A stretch of 64,000 nt of DNA from Blastococcus sp. CPCC 205250. Its GTDB lineage: Bacteria > Actinomycetota > Actinomycetes > Mycobacteriales > Geodermatophilaceae. Within the stretch, counting starts at the first letter, position 1. Every line of letters begins with the position of its first letter. A model generated the notes under the pieces. That model was not told the origin of the DNA and ran no database searches. It saw only the letters and a list, made by a program, of their open reading frames with translations. Below are positions 43,212 to 51,903 of the stretch, in pieces. The position numbers and the translations under genes are program-made. Location: NCBI RefSeq assembly GCF_019799925.1, contig NZ_JABGCG010000007.1:186001-250000 (forward strand). Reading direction: 5' to 3'.

Positions 43212-43961
43212 CTACTTCTTGCCCTGGTTCTTCACGGCCTCGATGGCTGCCGCGGCGGCGGCCGGGTCCAGGTACTCGCCGCCCGGCTTCGTCGGACGCA
43301 GGTCGTCGTCCAGGTCGTACCGCAGCGGCACACCGGTGGGGATGTTGAGCCCCACGACCTCGTCCTCGCCCATGTCGTCGAGGTGCTTCACCAGCGCCCG
43401 CAGGCTGTTGCCGTGCGCGGCGACGAGCACGGTCAGCCCGGCGCGCAGGTCCGGGACGATCGCGTCGTACCAGTACGGCAGCATCCGGACGACGACGTCG
43501 GCCAGGCACTCGGTGGCCGGGCGGACCTCCGGCGGCAGGGTGGCGTAGCGCGGGTCGCCGTCCTGGCTGTACTCGCTGCCGGGCTCGATCGCCGGGGGCG
43601 GCGTGGAGTACGAGCGCCGCCAGGTCGTGAACTGCTCCTCGCCGTACTCGGCGAGCGTGGCCGCCTTGTCCTTGCCCTGCAGCGCGCCGTAGTGCCGCTC
43701 GTTGAGCCGCCAGGAGCGCTTCACCGGGATCCACTGCCGGTCGGCGGCGGCCAGCGCGAGCTCCGCGGTGGTGATGGCCCGCCGCAGCAGCGAGGTGTGC
43801 AGCACGTCGGGCAGCAGGCCGGCCTCGGTCAGCAGCTCGCCGCCGCGCGCCGCCTCGGTGCGGCCCTTCTCCGACAGGGGCACGTCGACCCAGCCGGTGA
43901 AGAGGTTGGCCTTGTTCCACTCGCTCTCGCCGTGGCGGAGCAGCACCAGAGTCCCGGTCAC
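43212..43961 (-). CDS. gpmA: 2,3-Bisphosphoglycerate-dependent phosphoglycerate mutase
   Basis: A 249-residue glycolytic mutase. Catalytic His11 lies in [12 protein letters not shown], the Glu in [16 protein letters not shown] near residue 88, and the second His in [17 protein letters not shown] near residue 182. Mutase-specific stretches ([26 protein letters not shown]) distinguish it from the phosphatase at 14618. It follows mshA, ybjN and a small membrane gene in one direction, as in Rv0486-Rv0489. Confidence 0.95.
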   Translation of the reverse strand: MTGTLVLLRHGESEWNKANLFTGWVDVPLSEKGRTEAARGGELLTEAGLLPDVLHTSLLRRAITTAELALAAADRQWIPVKRSWRLNERHYGALQGKDKAATLAEYGEEQFTTWRRSYSTPPPAIEPGSEYSQDGDPRYATLPPEVRPATECLADVVVRMLPYWYDAIVPDLRAGLTVLVAAHGNSLRALVKHLDDMGEDEVVGLNIPTGVPLRYDLDDDLRPTKPGGEYLDPAAAAAAIEAVKNQGKK

Positions 43962-44011
43962 GGCGCCATCCTGCCTGACCGCGTCCCGGCCCCGCCTGCG
44001 GACCGGCCCTC

Positions 44012-44311
44012 CTAGCTGCTCAGCACCGGCCAGACCAGCCAGAGCTCGTACAGCGCCGGGGGCAGCAGGCCGGCCAGCAGCCAGGGGCTGCGCACCGGCC
44101 GGGCCGCCGTCCACCGCACGGTGGCGACCAGCGCCACGCTGCACGCCACCCCGAGGCCCAGCCAGAGCACCACCGCCGCGGCGTCGGGGGCGAGGAACTG
44201 GGCGAACACCAGCTGCACCGCGCACAGCAGCATCGGGTAGACCAGCGCGGAGGCGCCGACCACGCCGACGAGCACCCTCAGCTGGCGTTCCTGCGCGCTG
44301 CCGTCCCGCAT
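44012..44311 (-). CDS. Small hypothetical membrane protein
   Basis: A 99-residue protein with three hydrophobic helices (about 13-38, 44-64 and 73-92) and no recognised family. It sits between gpmA and ybjN on the same strand, 12 bp after the ybjN stop, in the place of Rv0488 in M. tuberculosis, though that protein is a larger transporter. Confidence 0.7.
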   Translation of the reverse strand: MRDGSAQERQLRVLVGVVGASALVYPMLLCAVQLVFAQFLAPDAAAVVLWLGLGVACSVALVATVRWTAARPVRSPWLLAGLLPPALYELWLVWPVLSS

Positions 44312-44323
44312 GGGGCCGCCCGC

Positions 44324-44860
44324 TCAGGTGGGGTCGGGGGTGCCGTTCGACGACCGCCGTGTGGGATCGGCGAAGTCGGCGAAGGCCTCGAGGTTGCGCA
44401 GGGACTCCCCGCGCTTGACCCGCCAGGCCCACTCCCGCTTGATCGACGTGCCGAAGCCGATCTCCAGCATGGTGTTGAAGTGGTCGTCGGCGTAGGAGAG
44501 GACGGCGCCGAGCACCCGGTCGAGCTCGTCGGCCGTCACCGCGGCGTGCGGCAGCCGGCCGGTCAGGTAGACGTCGCCGACGGCGTCGACGGAGAACGCG
44601 ACCCCGTACATCCGTGCGTTGTGCTGCAGCAGGTAGGTCCACAGCTGCTCGCGGTTCTCGTCGGGCTGGCGGCACACGAAGGCCTCGACCCGCAGCGCGT
44701 GCTCGCCGACCACCAGCCCGCAGACCGTCTTGAGCTTCTTGGTGCCCGGCAGGTCGACCAGCCACCGGCCCGGCGCCGGGTGCTCGTGCACCAGGTCGGC
44801 GTCGCGCAGCGCCGCGTCGATGACGGCGTCGAGCTCCTCGACCGACCGGCGGGTGGTCAC
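44324..44860 (-). CDS. YbjN domain protein
   Basis: A 178-residue protein of the YbjN fold (type III secretion chaperone-like), equal to Rv0487. Conserved parts include [28 protein letters not shown] and [15 protein letters not shown], then [14 protein letters not shown]. Function in actinobacteria is unsettled. The GTG at 44860 overlaps the mshA stop (GTGA), so the two are coupled, a linkage kept widely. Confidence 0.88.
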   Translation of the reverse strand: MTTRRSVEELDAVIDAALRDADLVHEHPAPGRWLVDLPGTKKLKTVCGLVVGEHALRVEAFVCRQPDENREQLWTYLLQHNARMYGVAFSVDAVGDVYLTGRLPHAAVTADELDRVLGAVLSYADDHFNTMLEIGFGTSIKREWAWRVKRGESLRNLEAFADFADPTRRSSNGTPDPT

Positions 44861-46176
44861 CGGGCCACCTGCGCAGCCGCGACCGCGCGCAGCCCGCCGG
44901 CCCGGCGCCGCCCGGCACCGGCCATCTCGGCGGCGGCGGAGGTGTAGGCGTCGAGCAGCGACTCGGCGGTGCGGTCCCAGGAGAAGGCCGCGGCGTGTCT
45001 CCGGGCCCCCGCGGAGAGCAGCTCGCGCCGGGACAGGACGGCGCGGACGGCGGCGGCGTAGTCGGCCGGGTCGCGGCCCGGGACCAGCACGCCCGAGCTC
45101 CCGTCGCGCACGGCCGTCGGCAGGCCGCCGACCGCGGCGGCGACGACCGGCGTGCCGCACGCCTGTGCCTCCAGCGCGACCAGCCCGAAGGACTCGTTGT
45201 GGCTGGGGACGACGGCGACGTCGGCGGCCCGGTAGTGCTCGGCCAGCCGGTCCGGCGGCTGCGGCGGGAGGAAGTGCACCAGCTCGGCGATGCCCAGGCC
45301 CGCGGCCAGCTCCTGCAGCTGCCGGGGGGCGTCCAGGCCCGAGCCGCTGGGCGCCCCGATGACCTGGACGCGCAGCCGGCCGCGCAGCTCCGGGTCGTCG
45401 GCGAGCATCCGCGCGGCGGCCTCGAGGAGCAGGTCGGGCGCCTTGAGGGGCTGGATGCGGCCGACGAAGAGCAGGACCACCGCGTCGTCGGGGATGCCGA
45501 CCGCCCGGCGGGCCGCGGTGCGGTCCCCGGGCCGGAAGCGGTCCAGGTCCACGCCCGGCGGCACGACGAGCGTGCGGCGGGGGTCGGCGCCGTAGTGCTG
45601 CACCAGCTGGCGGGCCTCGTCCTCGGTGTTGGCGATGAGCCGGTCGGCCTCGGCGACCACCTGCTCCTCGCCGATGACGCGGGCGCGCGGCTCGGGCCGG
45701 TCACCGGCGGCCAGTGCGGCGTTCTTCACCTTGGCCAGGGTGTGCGCGCTGTGGATCAGCGGCACGCTCCACCGGTCGCGGGCCAGCCAGCCGACCTGCC
45801 CGGAGAGCCAGTAGTGCGAGTGGACGACGTCGTAGTACCCCGGCTCGTGCTGGGCCTCCTCGCGCAGCACCGCGGCGGTGAAGGCGCACAGCTGCGCGGG
45901 CAGCTCCTCCTTGCCCAGGCCCTCGAAGGGCCCGGCGGGCACGTGGCGGACGACCACGCCCGGGCTCATCTCGACCACCGGCGGCAGGTCGCTGGAGGTG
46001 GCGCGGGTGAACACGTCGACGGCGATGCCCCGGGCGGCGAGCCGCCGCGAGACCTCGACGATGTAGACGTTCATGCCGCCGGCGTCACCGGCGCCGGGCT
46101 GGTCCAGCGGGCTGGTGTGCACCGAGAGGGTGGCCACCCGGCGCAGCGGACCGGGAGCGTGCAGGCGGGTGACCAC
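44857..46176 (-). CDS. mshA: D-inositol-3-phosphate glycosyltransferase (mycothiol synthesis)
   Basis: A GT4-family GT-B glycosyltransferase of 439 residues that starts mycothiol synthesis by joining UDP-GlcNAc and inositol-3-phosphate. The N-terminal domain has [28 protein letters not shown] and [11 protein letters not shown]; the C-terminal domain has [17 protein letters not shown] and the nucleotide-sugar site [20 protein letters not shown]. The GTG at 46176 follows GGAGG; the frame to 46287 would run into the divergent SDR gene. It marks the organism as an actinobacterium. Confidence 0.95.
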   Translation of the reverse strand: MVTRLHAPGPLRRVATLSVHTSPLDQPGAGDAGGMNVYIVEVSRRLAARGIAVDVFTRATSSDLPPVVEMSPGVVVRHVPAGPFEGLGKEELPAQLCAFTAAVLREEAQHEPGYYDVVHSHYWLSGQVGWLARDRWSVPLIHSAHTLAKVKNAALAAGDRPEPRARVIGEEQVVAEADRLIANTEDEARQLVQHYGADPRRTLVVPPGVDLDRFRPGDRTAARRAVGIPDDAVVLLFVGRIQPLKAPDLLLEAAARMLADDPELRGRLRVQVIGAPSGSGLDAPRQLQELAAGLGIAELVHFLPPQPPDRLAEHYRAADVAVVPSHNESFGLVALEAQACGTPVVAAAVGGLPTAVRDGSSGVLVPGRDPADYAAAVRAVLSRRELLSAGARRHAAAFSWDRTAESLLDAYTSAAAEMAGAGRRRAGGLRAVAAAQVAR

Positions 46177-46242
46177 GCGCGTGCGACCTCCAGCCCTCGG
46201 CGAACGTGCAGTGCGGGGCCGGCAGGTACCCCTGTGCGGTTT

Positions 46243-46267
46243 CCATCCTGCAACAGCGTCAGGATGG
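46243..46267 (+). promoter_or_regulatory. Hairpin covering the ribosome binding site of the SDR gene
   Basis: An 8-bp stem CCATCCTG/CAGGATGG with a 9-nt loop. Its 3' arm contains the AGGATGG Shine-Dalgarno five bases before the ATG at 46272. Confidence 0.45.
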
Positions 46268-46271
46268 GGGC

Positions 46272-47039
46272 ATGTCCGGTCCGTCACACACCGCTGGATC
46301 GCCCGCCACCCGTCGCACCGCCGTCGTCACCGGCGCCTCGAGCGGCATCGGCGCCGCGACCGCGGAGCGGCTGGCCGCCGAGGGCTTCGACGTGGTCCTG
46401 GGCGCGCGTCGCCTGGACCGGCTGACCGCCCTCGCCGAGCGGATCGGCGGGCGCGCGCTGCCGCTGGACGTCACCGACCCCGCCTCGGTGGAGGCCTTCG
46501 TGGGCGCGCTGGACCGCGTCGACGTCCTGGTCAACAACGCCGGCGGCGCCTTCGACGCCAAGCCGGTGGCCGAGGCCGACCTGGACTCGTGGCAGCGCTC
46601 GTTCGACGTGAACGTGCTGGGCACCGTGCGGCTGACCAAGGCACTGCTCCCGGCGCTGCTCGCCTCGGGCGCCGGCGACGTCCTCTTCGTCGGCTCGACC
46701 GCGGGCATGGTCAGCTACGAGGGCGGGGCCTCGTACACCGCCGCCAAGCACGGGGTGCACACGCTCGCCGAGACGCTGCGGCTGGAGCTGGTGGGCGCGC
46801 CGGTGCGGGTCATCGAGATCGCGCCGGGCATGGTCCGCACGGACGAGTTCGCGCTCAACCGGACCGGGTCGGCCGACGCGGCCGCGGCGGTCTACCGCGG
46901 GGTGCGCGAGCCGCTGGTCGCCGAGGACGTCGCCGACTGCATCGCCTGGGCGCTGACCCGCCCGCACCACGTCAACGTCGACCTGCTCGTCGTCCGCCCG
47001 CGGGCCCAGGCGGCCCAGCACAGGGTCCACCGGGAGTGA
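46272..47039 (+). CDS. Short-chain dehydrogenase/reductase
   Basis: A 255-residue classical [20 protein letters not shown] (cofactor), [16 protein letters not shown], catalytic Ser in FVGSTAGM and YTAAK near residues 155-159. The basic residue after strand 2 (LGARRLDR) suggests NADP. It resembles Rv0484c. The substrate is unknown. The ATG at 46272 has AGGATGGGGG before it. Confidence 0.9.
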   Translation: MSGPSHTAGSPATRRTAVVTGASSGIGAATAERLAAEGFDVVLGARRLDRLTALAERIGGRALPLDVTDPASVEAFVGALDRVDVLVNNAGGAFDAKPVAEADLDSWQRSFDVNVLGTVRLTKALLPALLASGAGDVLFVGSTAGMVSYEGGASYTAAKHGVHTLAETLRLELVGAPVRVIEIAPGMVRTDEFALNRTGSADAAAAVYRGVREPLVAEDVADCIAWALTRPHHVNVDLLVVRPRAQAAQHRVHRE

Positions 47040-47054
47040 GGGCCGCCGCCGGGA

Positions 47055-48062
47055 CTAGGGGCGGACGGCGGTCGGCTCCCGCTCGAGGGTGACACCGAAG
47101 CGCTCCTCCACGGCCGCGACGACGTCACCGGCGAAGGCCAGCAGCTCGGCGGCGGTGGCGCCCGGCTCGGTGGTCAGCGCGAGGCTGTGCCGCGGCGAGG
47201 TGCCGACCCGGCCGCGGCGCGTGCCCCGCCCGTAGCCGGCGGACTGCACCAGCCAGGCGGCGCTGAGCTTGACGCGCCCGTCGCCGGCCGGCCAGCTGGG
47301 GCAGCCCTCGACGGCGCGCTCGGCGGGCACGACCGGGTTGGTGAAGAAGGAGCCGGCGCTGCGGGTGTCGGGGTCGGCCGGGTCCCAGACCATCCCCTTG
47401 CCGCGGCGCAGGCCGAGCACGGCCTCCCGGACGGCGGCCAGCGGCGCGGTCCCACCCAGCGGCACGCCCAGCGCCCGCGCCAGCTCGGCGTACCCGACCG
47501 GCCGGGACAGCGGGGACTCCTCGAGGGCGAAGCCGACGGTGAGGACGACGTAGCGGCCCGGCTCGCGCTTGAGCCGGCTGTCCCGGTAGGCGAACCCGCA
47601 CTCGGCGTTGGTCAGGACGCACTCGCGCTGCCCGGCCCGGTCCCACACCCGCACCGCCGTGACGGTCTGCGCGACCTCCTGGCCGTAGGCGCCGACGTTC
47701 TGCACCGGCGTGGCACCGGTGGACCCCGGGATGCCGGCCAGCGCCTCCATCCCGGCCAGGCCCTCGGCCACGGTGTACGCGACGAGGTCCTCCCACGGCT
47801 CGCCGGCCTGCACCTCCAGCTCCCCGCCGCGCCGGGTGATCCCGCGGGACCGCACCAGGACGACGTCGCCCGGCCAGCCCTCGTCGGGCGCGACGACGTT
47901 CGAGCCGCCGCCGAGGAGCAGCAGCGGCCGGCCCGCTCCGTCGGCGTCGCGCACGGCGGCGACCAGCTCGGCGGCGTCGGTGACCTCCACCAGTCGCGCG
48001 GCCGGCCCGCCGACCCCGAGGGTGGTGAGCGTGGCGAGGGGGACGTCGGAGCGGACCTGCAC
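47055..48062 (-). CDS. murB: UDP-N-acetylenolpyruvoylglucosamine reductase
   Basis: The FAD enzyme that makes UDP-MurNAc. At 335 residues it shows the type I pattern: TTLGVGGPAARLVEV, LLLGGGSNVV, GIPGSTGATPVQNVGAYGQE (FAD site), YRDSRLK with catalytic Arg, GSFFTNPVV with the Ser proton donor, and KLSAAWLV. The GTG at 48062 is leaderless with TAGCGT six bases upstream. It is Rv0482 in the conserved order. Confidence 0.95.
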   Translation of the reverse strand: MQVRSDVPLATLTTLGVGGPAARLVEVTDAAELVAAVRDADGAGRPLLLLGGGSNVVAPDEGWPGDVVLVRSRGITRRGGELEVQAGEPWEDLVAYTVAEGLAGMEALAGIPGSTGATPVQNVGAYGQEVAQTVTAVRVWDRAGQRECVLTNAECGFAYRDSRLKREPGRYVVLTVGFALEESPLSRPVGYAELARALGVPLGGTAPLAAVREAVLGLRRGKGMVWDPADPDTRSAGSFFTNPVVPAERAVEGCPSWPAGDGRVKLSAAWLVQSAGYGRGTRRGRVGTSPRHSLALTTEPGATAAELLAFAGDVVAAVEERFGVTLEREPTAVRP

Positions 48063-48068
48063 GCACCC

Positions 48069-48074
48069 ACGCTA
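48069..48074 (-). promoter_or_regulatory. -10 hexamer for a leaderless murB transcript
   Basis: TAGCGT on the minus strand, six bases before the murB GTG. Confidence 0.5.
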
Positions 48075-48082
48075 ACCGCGAC

Positions 48083-48088
48083 TACCCT
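48083..48088 (+). promoter_or_regulatory. -10 hexamer for the divergent methyltransferase gene
   Basis: TACCCT on the plus strand, eight bases before the GTG at 48097 and only nine bases from the murB -10 on the other strand. Confidence 0.5.
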
Positions 48089-48096
48089 CGGCGCCG

Positions 48097-48966
48097 GTGA
48101 GCGAGGCGAGCGGCGGCGACCACAAGCGGCGCGCGGTCCTCCCCGGCAACACCCCGCGCAAGGCGGACCCGAGGCTGGCCGCCGGCCGGGCGCGCGCCCT
48201 GGGCCTGCCCACCCGCGGCACCACGAACGCCAACCGGCTGCGGCGGGTCGACCGCTGGCTGGTGGCCACCCAGGTGCCCCGGCTGCGCGACGCGGCCGAC
48301 CCGCTGGTGGTCGACCTCGGCTACGGCGCCTCCGCCGTGACCACCGTCGAGCTGGCCCAGCGGCTGGCGCCCCGGGTGCCGGGGCTGCAGGTCGTCGGCC
48401 TGGAGATCGACCCGGAGCGGGTCGCCGCCGTGGCTGCGGACCGCGATCCGCCCCGGCTGGACTTCCGGCTCGGCGGCTTCGAGCTGGCCGGCCTGCGCCC
48501 GGTGCTGGTGCGCGCGTTCAACGTGCTGCGCCAGTACGAGGAGGAGTCCGCTGCCCGTGCGTGGGAGACCATGTGCGCCGCGCTGGCGCCGGGGGGGCTG
48601 CTCGTGGAGGGCACCTGCGACGAGTGGGGACGCCGCTCGGCCTGGGTCGCCCTCGACGCCGGCGGGCCGCTCACCCTGACCCTCGCCGCCCGCGTCTCCG
48701 ACCTCGAGCGCCCCTCGGACCTCGCCGAGCGGCTGCCCAAGGCCCTGATCCACCACAACGTCCCCGGGGAGCCGGTACACGGGTTCCTCCGCGCCTTCGA
48801 CGCCGCGTGGGCCGCTGCGGCGGGCCTGTCGACGTTCGGTCCCCGCCAGCGCTGGGCCGCGGCCGCCCGGACCCTCGCCGACCAGGGCTGGCCACTCGTG
48901 GGCTCCAGCCGCCGGTGGCGCGAGGGCGAGCTGACGGTGCGCTGGTCGGCGGTGGCGCCGGCATGA
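48097..48966 (+). CDS. Class I SAM-dependent methyltransferase-like protein
   Basis: A 289-residue protein. The Rossmann core has PLVVDLGYGASAVTTVELA (motif I, near residue 70) and VVGLEIDPERVAAVAADR, then LNFRLGGFEL-type and MCAALAPGGLLVEG strands. The N-terminus is basic (KRRAVLPGNTPRKADPRL). This is a conserved actinobacterial family with no assigned substrate. The stop overlaps the next ATG (ATGA), so it is coupled to a second Rossmann methyltransferase-fold gene. Confidence 0.82.
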   Translation: MSEASGGDHKRRAVLPGNTPRKADPRLAAGRARALGLPTRGTTNANRLRRVDRWLVATQVPRLRDAADPLVVDLGYGASAVTTVELAQRLAPRVPGLQVVGLEIDPERVAAVAADRDPPRLDFRLGGFELAGLRPVLVRAFNVLRQYEEESAARAWETMCAALAPGGLLVEGTCDEWGRRSAWVALDAGGPLTLTLAARVSDLERPSDLAERLPKALIHHNVPGEPVHGFLRAFDAAWAAAAGLSTFGPRQRWAAAARTLADQGWPLVGSSRRWREGELTVRWSAVAPA

Positions 48967-49823
48967 GCCGCCGCTCCGCCGACCCGGCGCCCCTGCCGGG
49001 CCGGGTGCCGGTGGCCGGGGGCGTCGCCGAGCTCCTCGGGGACGCCGACCGGGACGGCGCGTGGGTGCTCCTGGTCGACGACACCCCGCAGTCGCACGTC
49101 GACCTGGCCGACCCCACCCACCTCGAGTTCGAGTACGTCCGGCGGATGGGCCACGTGCTCGACCTGGCCGCCGACGCGGGGGCGCCGCTGGACGTGCTGC
49201 ACCTGGGCGGCGGCGCCCTGACCCTGGCCCGCTACGTCGCGGTGACCCGGCCGGGCTCGCGGCAGCGGGTGGTCGAGGTCGACGAGCCGCTCACCGAGCT
49301 GGTGCGGGCGCGCCTGCCCCTGCCCCGCGGTGCCCGCGTGCGGGTGCGCGCGGCCGACGCCCGCGCCGGGCTGGAGGCCACGCACGCGACGAGCACCGAC
49401 GTCGTCGTCTGCGACGTCTTCGCCGGGGCGCGCACCCCGGCGCACCTGACCACCGTTGAGTTCGTCCAACAGGCCCGGCGGGTGCTGCGGCCCGGCGGCG
49501 TCTACGTGGCCAACGTCGCCGACGGCCCGCCGCTGCGCTTCGCCCGCGGCCAGGTGGCCACGCTGCGCGCGGTGTTCCCCTCCGTGTGCCTGGTCGCCGA
49601 ACCGGGGACGTTCCGCGGCCGGCGGTTCGGCAACCTGGTCGCTGTGGCGTCGGACCGGCCGCTGCCGGTCCCGGCCCTCACGCGGCGCTGCGCCGGCGAC
49701 CCGATGCCCTCCCGGGTCGTCGACGGCGCCGATCTCGACCGCTTCACCGGCGACGCGACACCCGTGACCGACGCCGCGGCCGTGCCCTCGCCCGAGCCAC
49801 CCGCCGGGGTCTTCTCCCGCTGA
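48963..49823 (+). CDS. Spermidine synthase-like protein
   Basis: A 286-residue protein of the spermidine synthase/methyltransferase fold: VDDTPQSHVDLADPTHLEFE, VLHLGGGALTLARYVA (motif I), RQRVVEVDEPL and CDVFAGARTPAHLTT. The Asp pattern for aminopropyl transfer is only partly kept, so the label is of fold only. Coupled to the preceding methyltransferase-like gene. The C-terminal 40 residues are Pro/Asp-rich. Confidence 0.82.
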   Translation: MSRRSADPAPLPGRVPVAGGVAELLGDADRDGAWVLLVDDTPQSHVDLADPTHLEFEYVRRMGHVLDLAADAGAPLDVLHLGGGALTLARYVAVTRPGSRQRVVEVDEPLTELVRARLPLPRGARVRVRAADARAGLEATHATSTDVVVCDVFAGARTPAHLTTVEFVQQARRVLRPGGVYVANVADGPPLRFARGQVATLRAVFPSVCLVAEPGTFRGRRFGNLVAVASDRPLPVPALTRRCAGDPMPSRVVDGADLDRFTGDATPVTDAAAVPSPEPPAGVFSR

Positions 49824-49847
49824 GACCCACGGCCGGGCCGGCCGCCG

Positions 49848-49853
49848 TAGGGT
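49848..49853 (+). promoter_or_regulatory. -10 hexamer for a leaderless PspC-domain gene
   Basis: TAGGGT, six bases before the ATG at 49860. Confidence 0.5.
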
Positions 49854-49859
49854 CGGGGC

Positions 49860-50060
49860 ATGACGGCTCCCACGCCCCGCCTGCGGCGCGACACCCGGAA
49901 CAAGCGGCTCGGCGGGGTCTGCTCCGGCCTGGCCCGCCAGTTCGGCGTGTCCCCCGGCGCGCTGCGGCTGGCCTTCGTGCTCTCCTGCGTGCTGCCCGGC
50001 CCGCAGATCGTGGCCTACCTGGTGCTGTGGGCGGTCATCCCCGCGGACCGCGGGTACTGA
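49860..50060 (+). CDS. PspC domain protein
   Basis: A 66-residue protein that is essentially one PspC domain: RNKRLGGVCSGLARQFGVSP, then one hydrophobic helix (LAFVLSCVLPGPQIVAYLVL) and AVIPADR. PspC-domain proteins work in envelope stress responses. It stands alone with its own leaderless promoter, convergent with the DUF2516 gene. Confidence 0.88.
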   Translation: MTAPTPRLRRDTRNKRLGGVCSGLARQFGVSPGALRLAFVLSCVLPGPQIVAYLVLWAVIPADRGY

Positions 50061-50066
50061 CCGGCC

Positions 50067-50354
50067 TCACCAGCCGGTGTTGCCCCGGCGCAGCCCGCGC
50101 ACGGCCGGGCGCACGTCGACCAGGTAGACGACGGCGGCGATGACCGCCGGCAGCCCGAACAGGCTCATCGGCGACTTGGTCGCGAAGATGATCAGCGCGG
50201 CCAGCGCGGTGATCCCCAGCCAGGCCGGCTTGGTGAGCTTGCCGGCGGCGACGTACCCCGCGGCGGGCCGGACGAGGGCGTCGGCGAAGGCCCACACGGT
50301 GAGCGCGAGGGTCCCGTAGTACAGCACGACGTACACCAGGACCTGGAACTCCAT
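50067..50354 (-). CDS. DUF2516 family membrane protein
   Basis: A 95-residue protein with three helices (about 5-24, 43-60 and 63-80), including TVWAFADALVRPAAGY and KLTKPAWLGI. This matches DUF2516 (Rv0476), found next to hbhA in mycobacteria as here. Function unknown. Its own leaderless -10 (TACCCT, 50361-50366) lies six bases before the ATG, so it is transcribed apart from the hbhA-like gene. Confidence 0.85.
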   Translation of the reverse strand: MEFQVLVYVVLYYGTLALTVWAFADALVRPAAGYVAAGKLTKPAWLGITALAALIIFATKSPMSLFGLPAVIAAVVYLVDVRPAVRGLRRGNTGW

Positions 50355-50360
50355 GGCGGA

Positions 50361-50366
50361 AGGGTA
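50361..50366 (-). promoter_or_regulatory. -10 hexamer for a leaderless DUF2516 transcript
   Basis: TACCCT on the minus strand, six bases before the ATG at 50354. Confidence 0.5.
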
Positions 50367-50530
50367 CTCGCGCCGGACCGCCTCACGGTGCGGCGCGACG
50401 GAGCCCGCCCCGGCCCGCCCGGGCCCGCCCGGGACAGGCGGCCGGGGGGCGGACGCGACAGGGCCCCGGAGCGCCTGCGGCAGCTCCGGGGCCCTGGTCG
50501 GGTCCGACGGTCAGTCGGTGCTCTCGGCGG

Positions 50531-51286
50531 TCAGACCGTGGGCTCGGTCCGCTTCGTCGAGCGGGCGCGGCTCACGGGGGCCGTGGTGGTGCTGGCGGTC
50601 GCCTTCGAGCGGGCGGCGGTGGTGCGCTTCTTGACGGGCTTGGTCGCGGGCTCCTCGGCGGCCTCCAGGCCGGCCTTGGCGGAGTCGGCGGCCTCGTCGA
50701 CGGCGGCCTCGGCCCGGGCGGCGGCCTTGGTGGCCTTCGCCGCGGTCTTCTGCGCCACGGAGGTGACCTTGTCCGACGCCTCGGCGACGGTCTCGGCGCC
50801 CTCCTCCAGGACGTCCTCGAGGGTGTCCTCGACGGCGTCGACGGCGCGCTCGGCCCGGGCGACGACCTTGCGGAACGCCGGCTGGCGGCGGAGCTCGTCG
50901 ATCACGCCGGCGCCGCGCTCGGCCAGGGTCTCCAGCGTGGTGACGGCCTGGGTGCGGGCGGTGTCGACCAGGCCGGTGACGGTGGCCCGGACGGTCTCCG
51001 GCTCCACGACCTTGGCGAACTGCACGGCGGTGGTGCGGGCGGTCTGCACGGCGCCGCGGGCACGGCCGGCAGCCTCCTCGGCGCGGGTCCGGGCCTCCTT
51101 GGCGGCCAGGTCGACCTGCACCTGGGCCTCGCCGGGCAGCGCCTCGGCGCGGGAGACGAACGAGCCGAGGACGGCGCGGGCGCGCTCGACGGCCAGGTCG
51201 CCGGCGCCGACGAGGGCCAGCACCGGGGTGCGGCCGCGCTCGGCCAGCTGCTCGCCGTAGGTCTTCAGGGTCTCGGTGGTGGTCAT
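50531..51286 (-). CDS. HbhA-like coiled-coil protein with Lys/Ala-rich tail
   Basis: A 251-residue, almost wholly helical protein. The first 150 residues (LALVGAGDLAVERARAVLGS) form amphipathic helices like mycobacterial heparin-binding haemagglutinin; the tail (about 175-251) is Ala/Lys/Thr-rich with KKRTTAARSKATAS. Gene order XRE regulator - HbhA - DUF2516 equals Rv0474-Rv0476. In a free-living actinomycete the role is likely lipid, membrane or DNA binding rather than adhesion to host cells. The start overlaps the stop of the XRE gene (4 bp). Confidence 0.8.
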   Translation of the reverse strand: MTTTETLKTYGEQLAERGRTPVLALVGAGDLAVERARAVLGSFVSRAEALPGEAQVQVDLAAKEARTRAEEAAGRARGAVQTARTTAVQFAKVVEPETVRATVTGLVDTARTQAVTTLETLAERGAGVIDELRRQPAFRKVVARAERAVDAVEDTLEDVLEEGAETVAEASDKVTSVAQKTAAKATKAAARAEAAVDEAADSAKAGLEAAEEPATKPVKKRTTAARSKATASTTTAPVSRARSTKRTEPTV

Positions 51287-51792
51287 GCCGACTCCTCCGT
51301 GGGGTCTGGGGTGGTGGGCTTGTCGTCGGGTCGCGCGGCGCGGAGGGCCGCGTGCTCTCGGACGTAGGTCTCGTACAGCTCGAGGAGCACGGCCCGGTGT
51401 CGCTCGGAGAGCGCCTCGTCGGCGCGGATCGCCGCGACCGTGTCCGGGTTGCCGGCCCGGCGGTCGAGGATCCCGGCCTGCTCGTACAGCGTCTCGGCCG
51501 AGATCTGCAGGCCCTTGGCGATGGCCGCGAGGATCTCCGCCGACGGCTTGCGCAGACCCCGCTCCACCTGCGAGAGGTAGGGGTTGCTCACCCCCGCGGT
51601 GCGGGCGAGCTCCCGGAGCGAGACCCGGGCGGCGCTGCGCTGCTCCCGGATGAAGTCCCCGACCTGGGAGCCGGTCGCCGTGACCTTGGAGGTCTCGGCG
51701 GCGACCGTCTCCGCGACGCTGCCCGCGAGCTGGTCCACCTTCTCGCGGACGGTGGTCACCTGCTCGCGGACGAACTCGGTCGGCGTCTGCAC
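51283..51792 (-). CDS. XRE family transcriptional regulator
   Basis: A 169-residue regulator, equal to Rv0474. After an N-terminal helical region (VREQVTTVREKVDQLAGSVA) comes an XRE HTH near residues 55-110: IREQRSAARVSLRELARTAG and VSNPYLSQVERGLRKPSAEI. The GTG at 51792 is chosen over the upstream start at 51840 because a full promoter ends seven bases before it. It leads the operon with the HbhA-like gene. Confidence 0.9.
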   Translation of the reverse strand: MQTPTEFVREQVTTVREKVDQLAGSVAETVAAETSKVTATGSQVGDFIREQRSAARVSLRELARTAGVSNPYLSQVERGLRKPSAEILAAIAKGLQISAETLYEQAGILDRRAGNPDTVAAIRADEALSERHRAVLLELYETYVREHAALRAARPDDKPTTPDPTEESA

Positions 51793-51799
51793 GTACAGA

Positions 51800-51828
51800 A
51801 CGCTAACCGGGGGTGCTAGCAACTGCAA
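51800..51828 (-). promoter_or_regulatory. Complete leaderless promoter of the XRE-hbhA operon
   Basis: On the minus strand: -35 TTGCAG (51828-51823), 17-bp spacer, -10 TAGCGT (51805-51800), then seven bases to the GTG. One of the best promoters readable in the window. Confidence 0.65.
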
Positions 51829-51903
51829 GCGCTGGAGCAAGCATCGGGCGTGAACCGCCTCACACCTGCAGTTCCGGCTGCACCGGCGAGGACCGTCGGG
51901 TCG

